Assembly: GCA_024234935.1 (NCBI GenBank)
Contig: JACKNI010000003.1
Location: 192,475 to 256,474, forward strand
Direction: 5' to 3'
Origin: Chromatiales bacterium
Lineage (GTDB): Bacteria; Pseudomonadota; Gammaproteobacteria; Steroidobacterales; GCA-2729495
DNA length: 64,000 bases
This document shows, piece by piece, positions 59,851-64,000 of the stretch (position 1 is the stretch's first letter; each line of letters begins with the position of its first letter). Both the position numbers and the translations under genes were made by a program. The notes beneath the pieces are model-generated. The model was not told where the DNA came from, made no database searches, and worked only from the letters and a program-made list of their open reading frames with translations.

Positions 59851-60468
59851 ATCGTCTTTCTTTTCATCGGACATTGGTGCCGCTGTATGTGGCGGTACGT
59901 CTACTCCGCTGATGAAGTCCTGTGCTTGTTTCTCGATATCCGGGTCGAGATCAGGGCCGCGGTGCGAAAAGGTGATGGCGAAACCCAAGCTCGGACGTAT
60001 CGGGTGTCTGCAGTAAAGTGAATAGATCTGCAGCTTCTGAGGTTCTCGCTTGAAGATGGAAATGTGCGCCTTCTTGTCTTCGGCAGTCGCCTGATACTTC
60101 ACGCATGGGTATCCGCGGGCGTCAGTGTAGTCGTAGCTAGCGTCGCTTACAGTGAAGCGATCCGGCGATGTGTCTTTCTCGATACTTTCCTTAATCAATG
60201 CCACAAAGTCTTCGTTGCTCGTGGTCTCTGTGAGATTGAATGCAAGAACGCTAGCTACATAGCTTTCGGTTGCTCTTGCGCCATGGCGAACAAAGGACCA
60301 GCCACCGGGGGTGGATAGGTCAAGAGCCCATCCTTCCGAGTTCGGGGTCCGTATGTCCAGAACCTCGCCCTTGAACATCTTTCCGGGTGGGACGGGTTGT
60401 GGCGCGCACCAGCCGACTATAGGAATCAATATTGCCAGTAGTAGGGCAGACGTTTTCATGGGGCGCAT
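59845..60468 (-). CDS. Secreted protein of unknown function, integron cassette 6
   Basis: The 207-residue protein has a signal peptide (ALLLAILIPIVGWCA, about residues 8-22) and no recognised domain. Sequence such as ATESYVASVLAFNLTETTS and YPCVKYQATAEDKKAH suggests a small periplasmic beta-rich protein. The TAA stop lies in the attC box. The start could also be 60459. It is the only non-toxin-antitoxin cassette in the visible array. Confidence 0.7.
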   Translation of the reverse strand: MRPMKTSALLLAILIPIVGWCAPQPVPPGKMFKGEVLDIRTPNSEGWALDLSTPGGWSFVRHGARATESYVASVLAFNLTETTSNEDFVALIKESIEKDTSPDRFTVSDASYDYTDARGYPCVKYQATAEDKKAHISIFKREPQKLQIYSLYCRHPIRPSLGFAITFSHRGPDLDPDIEKQAQDFISGVDVPPHTAAPMSDEKKDDT

Positions 60469-60479
60469 TGAACGTCGAT

Positions 60480-60544
60480 ACCTAACGTCTACGCTGACCG
60501 GCGCGTGTTCTTTGATGCGCGTCCGGTCGAGCGTTTGGTTGGAG
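60480..60544 (-). other. attC recombination site of cassette 5
   Basis: ACCTAAC (60480-60486) pairs with GTTGGAG (60538-60544) around an imperfect hairpin (ACCGGCGCG...GCGCGTCCGGT). The antitoxin gene to the right has no stop in the box and reads through the attC to a TAG at its far end. Confidence 0.72.
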
Positions 60545-60779
60545 ACTGGTCCGAATGACGATCAGCATAGGTATCGAGGAGGCTTCGAATCATTCTCTGA
60601 TACGGCACCTTTGAGCGTGCTGCATGAGCCTTGAAGAAATCCACGCTCTTCTTGCTGAGGGATATTGTGATCTTGACGCCATCTTCCTTCAGTACAAGCT
60701 GGTCTGGAGGCGGCAGGAAGTCATCAATGACCTCCAGCCTGCCAAGTGGCTCATCTGTGTACTTTTGAGTGTGCTTCAT
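60489..60779 (-). CDS. CopG/BrnA-type antitoxin reading into its attC (cassette 5)
   Basis: The 96-residue protein has a ribbon-helix-helix-like core (VKITISLSKKSVDFFKAHA and QRMIRSLLDTYA), the usual partner of BrnT-like toxins. The last 16 or so residues (after SPTKRS) are encoded by the attC hairpin itself. It overlaps the toxin gene by 29 bases. The extension may be neutral or may have created a new tail. Confidence 0.8.
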   Translation of the reverse strand: MKHTQKYTDEPLGRLEVIDDFLPPPDQLVLKEDGVKITISLSKKSVDFFKAHAARSKVPYQRMIRSLLDTYADRHSDQSPTKRSTGRASKNTRRSA

Positions 60780-61038
60780 AAAGCTTCCTGCCCCTACGCC
60801 AAAAGCCGGCGCCGATTATCCGAATGATGTTGCCCCGATAAGTGAATCTGACTGTCAGGACGCCCTCCGATACGCGACCGAAGCAGTAGTAACGCTGCTC
60901 GTCCTGGCTGTGCCCCAAGTCACGAGCTATGACGCGGCCGGGATCGAGAAATGCGATCTGGGCCTCGCCAAAAGACACGCCGTGCTTTCGTTGATTCTCG
61001 GCATCCTTGACCGGGTCCCAGTCGAAATCGGCTGTCAT
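60751..61038 (-). CDS. brnT: BrnT-family toxin (cassette 5)
   Basis: The 95-residue protein has DFDWDPVKDAENQRKHGVSF and RIIGAGFWRRGRKLYEAH, matching BrnT ribonuclease toxins. It is upstream of its antitoxin on the minus strand. It differs clearly from the BrnT at 59505-59774 and 63005-63277, so it is a separate acquisition rather than a duplicate. Confidence 0.87.
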   Translation of the reverse strand: MTADFDWDPVKDAENQRKHGVSFGEAQIAFLDPGRVIARDLGHSQDEQRYYCFGRVSEGVLTVRFTYRGNIIRIIGAGFWRRGRKLYEAHSKVHR

Positions 61039-61102
61039 GGAGGAACCCTACCAGAGGTATGGCTAAATAGCCATACGACAAATACGGGATTTGCGAGGGG
61101 CC

Positions 61103-61192
61103 TTCTAACGGACGAGCTGAGCGCCGCACGTGGAGTGGATTCTCGCTGGCACTGCAATATTCACGCGAGCGCTCCAGAGCAATTGGTTAGGC
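61103..61192 (-). other. attC recombination site of cassette 4
   Basis: TTCTAAC (61103-61109) and GTTAGGC (61186-61192) enclose 90 bases of imperfect hairpin. The GTTAGGC box contains the TAA stop of hicB (61187-61189) read on the minus strand. The GAGCTGAGCG stretch is shared with other attC sites in the array. Confidence 0.8.
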
Positions 61193-61399
61193 GGCGACCT
61201 CGACGTAGTCAACCCGGCTCAGCGGCGGAGGAATCGGGGCGCCATCCTCTCGAAGCCCATCGAGGTGAAATGCGATTGCCTGACGTTTCGCCTGCTCCGT
61301 GGCTTCGACTGTAGCGCCAGTTGCAACGCAGCCGGGCAGATCAGGAACGTACGCCGAGAAGTTGGTCCCTGCTGCCTCAATCACGATTGCGTATCGCAT
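61187..61399 (-). CDS. hicB: HicB antitoxin (cassette 4)
   Basis: The 70-residue protein has the HicB core YAIVIEAAGTNFSAYVPDLPGC and the conserved GATVEAT helix. HicB neutralises the mRNA interferase HicA and may bind DNA. Its partner hicA directly upstream lacks a start codon. The antitoxin appears complete, its TAA stop lying in the attC box. Confidence 0.88.
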   Translation of the reverse strand: MRYAIVIEAAGTNFSAYVPDLPGCVATGATVEATEQAKRQAIAFHLDGLREDGAPIPPPLSRVDYVEVAA

Positions 61400-61402
61400 A
61401 AA

Positions 61403-61579
61403 TCACCCTGGTTTCTTCAGCCCGGACTGGTTGAGGATACTGTTCAGAGTCCCCGGCGCCAAATCGTCACCGGGTTTGCCCGGGACCGTTACCCGGCCTG
61501 ACTTGATCCGGTGCCTGAACTGGCGGTGGCTACCGCGCGTCGCTACGAGGTACCAGCCATCGTCGAGGAGTAGCCGGGA
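61403..61579 (-). pseudogene. hicA: hicA toxin, 5'-truncated (cassette 4)
   Basis: From about 61579 the frame reads SRLLLDDGWYLVATRGSHRQF and ends NQSGLKKPG, matching HicA with its catalytic-type histidine in GSHRQF. Typical HicA starts MKSxELIRLL; here no ATG, GTG or TTG in frame is found before the upstream sequence of the truncated ParE-type toxin. It is joined to that gene without an intervening attC. It looks non-expressed unless read as a fusion from an upstream start at 61915. Confidence 0.72.
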
Positions 61580-61755
61580 CTGCGGGACTGATGTGCGACG
61601 GCGAAAATGACGATGCCAGCAGTCACTTCCCGATAGACGACCGAAAAGGGAAAGCCCTGGAGAAAAACACGCCGGGTATTCGCCGCTGCCGGCGACCCAG
61701 CACGGGGGAAGGCCAGTGCGCGGGCTGCTGCCGGTGCGAACCTGGCCGATTTCAC
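61543..61755 (-). pseudogene. ParE-type toxin with an internal deletion (cassette 4)
   Basis: A GTG at 61755 overlaps the antitoxin stop by four bases (GTGA), a natural coupling. The frame keeps the N-terminal SARFAPAAARA and the C-terminal TRRVFLQGFPFSVVYREV and FAVAHQSRSPGY of ParE/RelE toxins, but about 30-35 central residues are missing. After PGY it runs into hicA sequence and an altered tail. Both changes should inactivate it. Confidence 0.72.
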
Positions 61756-61982
61756 CGAGACAGGCGCCGGGCCTCGGCAAACACGTCTTCGGCCGCGTAG
61801 GTCTGCGTTTCTCCACGGTCATAGGCCGCCACTCGCGCCTCAATCTCCCGATTCCAGAGCGTCTCAATGTCGGACAGCGGGGATGCCTGCAGGGACTCCA
61901 GAAGGGCTTCCGCAAGCTGGGCTCGCTCTTCGGCCGCGAGCGTGCGAGCCATTTTCTCCAGGTCTTTCAGGGAAGAGGCCAT
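61752..61982 (-). CDS. Addiction-module antitoxin, PF09720-like (cassette 4)
   Basis: The 76-residue protein shows EERAQLAEALLESL and ETLWNREIEARVAAYDRGETQTYAAEDVF, typical of the small unstable antitoxins paired with ParE/RelE toxins in cassettes. It is intact, whereas the following toxin is deleted internally. Four-base overlap with the toxin indicates coupled translation. Confidence 0.85.
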   Translation of the reverse strand: MASSLKDLEKMARTLAAEERAQLAEALLESLQASPLSDIETLWNREIEARVAAYDRGETQTYAAEDVFAEARRLSR

Positions 61983-62041
61983 GTCATGTCTCCCTCACAG
62001 ATGCATGGATCTTACGCCGTGATACGCAGTCTGTCGCGGAC

Positions 62042-62143
62042 CGCTAACGCCTGAGCTGAGCGGCGCCAGTGGCTGGCGCGCAGGTTGCGCTTGCAAGCCG
62101 CGTGACAGGTGCGTCAGGCGACCGGTGGAGCGATTGGTTATGT
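62042..62143 (-). other. attC recombination site of cassette 3 (long type)
   Basis: CGCTAAC (62042-62048) and GTTATGT (62137-62143) enclose 102 bases. The interior is nearly identical to that of the site at 62674-62775 (14 differences in 102 by my count). The hairpin includes GGCGCCAGTGGCTGGCGCG. Confidence 0.85.
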
Positions 62144-62148
62144 GCCAG

Positions 62149-62442
62149 CTAGAGTTCGTACCGGCTGAGATCAAGTGCGCCATGGAATACACCGAGAATT
62201 TCTATGCCGCCACTGGACGTGATCAGGTAGGTGATTCGGTAATGGCCGTAGAGCAATATCCGGATGTTTCGCGATGAGCCCCAGTACCGATGGCCCAACT
62301 CCGGAAATTCACGAAGCAGCTGAGCTCGTTCATAGATACCTTCAACCGTTCGTGCTGCCGCCTGCGGATTATCGGCAGCAATGTACTCGTGAATGTCTTG
62401 CAGCCAGCGCTCGGCCTCGGTTGTCCAGGTTATTGCTGCCAC
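62149..62442 (-). CDS. ParE/RelE-type toxin (cassette 3)
   Basis: The 97-residue protein has the ParE features ERWLQDIHEYIAADNPQAA and a C-terminal RITYLITSSGGIEILGVFHG. It follows its antitoxin on the minus strand with a 13-base overlap. Its stop codon is 6 bases outside the attC box. Unlike the ParE-type fragment in cassette 4, it is complete. Confidence 0.85.
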   Translation of the reverse strand: MAAITWTTEAERWLQDIHEYIAADNPQAAARTVEGIYERAQLLREFPELGHRYWGSSRNIRILLYGHYRITYLITSSGGIEILGVFHGALDLSRYEL

Positions 62443-62615
62443 AAGCGAATGCGTCGGCCCATTTCTTCGTTCGATATGGAGCGCTTTGCGTCAGAATCAG
62501 CGAGACCACGAGCGACCATGGCGTGAAAGGCAAGCTCCCGGATGAGCTCTTCCCGCGAGCTATCCTCCGGTTGCTGCTGAATCAAACGCGTCAACTCTTC
62601 CTTGGCCGTGGACAT
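62430..62615 (-). CDS. Small antitoxin of the ParE-type module (cassette 3)
   Basis: The start at 62615 (MSTAKEELTRLIQQQ) gives 61 residues rich in acidic and helical stretches (SSREELIRELAFHAMV), the usual antitoxin character. An upstream ATG at 62675 would begin in the adjoining attC. It overlaps the toxin by 13 bases. No recognised DNA-binding motif. Confidence 0.72.
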   Translation of the reverse strand: MSTAKEELTRLIQQQPEDSSREELIRELAFHAMVARGLADSDAKRSISNEEMGRRIRLWQQ

Positions 62616-62673
62616 TGGCGATACCTCCAATTTGTCCTGAAGGGTGCCACAGATAATCACTTGATGGAATGGC

Positions 62674-62775
62674 ACCTAACGTCCGAGCTCACCGGCGCCA
62701 GTGGCTGGCGCGCGGGTTGCGCTTGCAAGCCGCGTGACAGACGCGTCAGGCGACCGATGAAGCGATTGGTTAGCC
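62674..62775 (-). other. attC recombination site of cassette 2 (long type)
   Basis: ACCTAAC (62674-62680) and GTTAGCC (62769-62775) enclose 102 bases. The BrnA antitoxin TAA stop (62770-62772) lies in the box. Internal sequence is almost the same as the site at 62042-62143. Confidence 0.87.
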
Positions 62776-63045
62776 AGCAGAACGACCGGACTTAGGAGTG
62801 GACCGCTCAAGGACACCCGCCATGCGTGTCTGCCACCCAGGTCCCGTCGCTTTCCATTTATCGATAACTTCCGGCGGCAGTCTGAGAGATAGGAGCTTTC
62901 GTGGGCTGGCAAGTTTCGGACGCCCGCGCCGCACGAGCTTCTTCCCGTGATAAAGGTCTGCGCCGGCCACCCAGCTATCGGTGATTTCCGGCGCTTCGTC
63001 TCGCTCAGGCGAGGAGCGGCCTGATTTTCTTCGCTTCGCGCTCAT
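62770..63045 (-). CDS. brnA: BrnA antitoxin (cassette 2)
   Basis: The 91-residue protein has RPKLASPRKLLSLRLPPEVI and the conserved ATGPGWQTRMAGVL C-terminal segment of BrnA (PF14384). It is encoded after, and overlapping by 41 bases, its BrnT toxin. The stop codon is in the attC box. Confidence 0.9.
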   Translation of the reverse strand: MSAKRRKSGRSSPERDEAPEITDSWVAGADLYHGKKLVRRGRPKLASPRKLLSLRLPPEVIDKWKATGPGWQTRMAGVLERSTPKSGRSAG

Positions 63046-63277
63046 GACAATGCCTCATGCTGATGATGCGTCTGGCTGCGCCGCGCGGAGTCCAGACGAA
63101 TACGACGAGCCTCGAATCCAGCCAGCCGACTGTAATGTAGCGCGGCTCGCCATAATCCCACCGGTCATCTTTCCGGGTCAGGTGCGGTCCGGCAAAGACC
63201 TCCTTGGCCCTGCGCATATCGAGACCCCGCTCATCTAGCGTCTGCTGGCGCTTCGCGGGATCGCAGGTTATACGCAT
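63005..63277 (-). CDS. brnT: BrnT toxin (cassette 2)
   Basis: The 90-residue protein has DPAKRQQTLDERGLDM at the N-terminus and ARRIISMRHCHEREAKKI at the C-terminus, matching BrnT. It precedes brnA. This is the third BrnT-like cassette in the window, each with its own antitoxin. Confidence 0.9.
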   Translation of the reverse strand: MRITCDPAKRQQTLDERGLDMRRAKEVFAGPHLTRKDDRWDYGEPRYITVGWLDSRLVVFVWTPRGAARRIISMRHCHEREAKKIRPLLA

Positions 63278-63347
63278 CTAATAACTGTAGATACGTTTAA
63301 TGGAGCCGTCAACAGGTCATTGAACTCCAGCCAGGCCTCTTTCTGCT

Positions 63348-63408
63348 GGCTAACGCTCGCGATCACGCACGCGCATCGTCGCGCGTCGCGTGGATGGCAT
63401 TGTTATGC
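63348..63408 (-). other. attC recombination site of cassette 1
   Basis: GGCTAAC (63348-63354) and GTTATGC (63402-63408) enclose 61 bases. The HigA antitoxin TAA stop (63403-63405) lies in the box. A GCGTGGATGGCA stretch (63387-63398) recurs left of the array at 59251-59262. Confidence 0.82.
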
Positions 63409-63663
63409 CGCATGCTGTTCGTTTTCTTCCCAACCCGGAAACACAAGCACGGCGGGATGGCACTTGAGCGCGCGAGCAAGAACCTTCGCGCGCTCGACCC
63501 CCAGGCTGATGCGATCATTCTCGATCGCGGAAATTGTGGCTTGAGGTATTTTCGTGAGCCGAGCCAACTGATTCTGACTGAGTTCCTGAAGCTCCCGAAT
63601 AATTCGTACGGATTCACCAACTGAAACGGCTACGCGGCGCTTGGCTGGACGAAACTGGGTCAT
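63403..63663 (-). CDS. XRE-family antitoxin HigA-like (cassette 1)
   Basis: The 86-residue protein has an N-terminal helix-turn-helix domain (VRIIRELQELSQNQLARLTKI, PQATISAIENDRISLG). It begins at the base after the toxin stop, giving the toxin-first HigBA order. It should bind the palindromic operator upstream of the toxin. The final stop is inside the attC box. Confidence 0.88.
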   Translation of the reverse strand: MTQFRPAKRRVAVSVGESVRIIRELQELSQNQLARLTKIPQATISAIENDRISLGVERAKVLARALKCHPAVLVFPGWEENEQHAA

Positions 63664-63945
63664 TTATGGCCTCCGATAATCATGGGCCGTGACCGCAACA
63701 ACCTGAAAGAGTTGATCTGCAGCAACCACCCGATAAATTACGCGATACTGAATTCCCAAACGGGATGATCGATGGCCTCTCCACTTCCCAGAAAGCGCCT
63801 CGTCATTAAATCCCTTGATAAGCCGTAAGCCAGACGGACCGGATACAGATGTTATGTCCAGCCACTTCTCATAGCGCTTCAAAACGTCCCGTGGCACGGC
63901 ATCAAGCTGTTTCTCAACCCTTCTGTGCTCCTCGACACGCCACAT
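63664..63945 (-). CDS. RelE/HigB-type toxin (cassette 1)
   Basis: The 93-residue protein has the RelE-fold features KQLDAVPRDVLKRYEKWL, LSGKWRGHRSSRLGIQYRVIY and VAVTAHDYRRP, and is the first gene of a toxin-first module. The start is close to an autoregulatory promoter (63950-63980). Predicted translation-dependent mRNA interferase. Confidence 0.88.
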   Translation of the reverse strand: MWRVEEHRRVEKQLDAVPRDVLKRYEKWLDITSVSGPSGLRLIKGFNDEALSGKWRGHRSSRLGIQYRVIYRVVAADQLFQVVAVTAHDYRRP

Positions 63946-63949
63946 GCTA

Positions 63950-63980
63950 TATAGTATCTATACTATAAATAGTATGTCAA
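63950..63980 (-). promoter_or_regulatory. Promoter and palindromic operator of the higBA cassette
   Basis: On the minus strand a TTGACA (63975-63980) is followed by overlapping palindromes: TATAGTAT-CT-ATACTATA (63950-63967) and ATACTA-TAAA-TAGTAT (63960-63975). The AT-rich operator sits between a -35 box and the ATG at 63945. It fits repression by the HigA-like antitoxin. Confidence 0.75.
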
Positions 63981-64000
63981 GCAGGCAATCCTATGCGGCA

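Noticed and set aside
62042..62143. Long hairpin as a tRNA or structured RNA gene
   Set aside because: Core boxes, position after stop codons and repetition between cassettes fit attC; no tRNA cloverleaf or CCA end seen.

Overview
The window is a GC-rich, densely coded segment of what looks like a gammaproteobacterial chromosome. The Crp protein is close to the enterobacterial/pseudomonad type. The TldD/PmbA, DjlA, YejM-like and PurC proteins fit the same class, and two REP-like palindromes carry the GTAGGAGC...GCTCCTAC ends common in pseudomonads and xanthomonads. I cannot name a genus. An uncultured relative of Xanthomonadales, Nevskiales or Steroidobacterales would fit.

Layout. 1-7.0 kb: a xanthine-dehydrogenase-family molybdenum hydroxylase (three subunits, the first cut by the window edge), a secreted trypsin-like protease, a lipoprotein flavocytochrome and a DUF2231 membrane protein. 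7.0-9.6 kb: the molybdate importer modABC. 9.7-14.4 kb: cell-envelope genes (a YejM/PbgA-like sulfatase-fold protein and three glycosyltransferase-type proteins). 14.4-25.2 kb: a nonulosonic acid locus with every step of CMP-pseudaminic acid synthesis (PseB, PseC, PseF, a fused PseG-PseH, PseI), an amidotransferase set (PseA/WbpG-like plus HisH- and HisF-like proteins), a sialyltransferase-like protein and a Wzi-like outer membrane protein. 25.2-32.2 kb: an MMPL/RND transporter and a YCF48-like lipoprotein, divergent from a DUF1302-DUF1329 pair. 32.3-38.0 kb: a methyltransferase, FdhD, and a three-subunit DMSO-reductase-superfamily complex. 38.3-46.8 kb: an eight-gene collinear operon of unassigned metabolic enzymes, with no transporter or regulator inside. 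47-59 kb: a toxin-antitoxin relic, then housekeeping genes (crp, rpe, djlA, purC, pmbA, tldD, a nitrilase-family gene), a Tat-exported SDR, a three-lipoprotein operon, and an SDR/racemase pair.

59.3-64.0 kb is an array of gene cassettes separated by attC sites: a chromosomal integron array. Every cassette gene is on the minus strand, and four end with a stop codon inside the first attC box. Almost all are toxin-antitoxin modules (BrnTA-like, HicAB, ParE-type, HigBA). By orientation the integrase and attI should lie to the right of the window. One cassette is a composite in which deletions have crippled both toxins and left both antitoxins whole.

How the parts fit. Molybdate uptake, FdhD and two unrelated molybdoenzymes make molybdenum metabolism a theme of the left half. 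The envelope and pseudaminic acid genes together would build and attach an acidic, probably acetamidino-modified sugar on a surface polysaccharide. The 38-47 kb operon is the best candidate for an undescribed pathway. Two of its hydrolase homologues (M24 and M20) have changes at metal-ligand positions, and the neighbouring cyclase-family and class-II-aldolase-like enzymes look intact.
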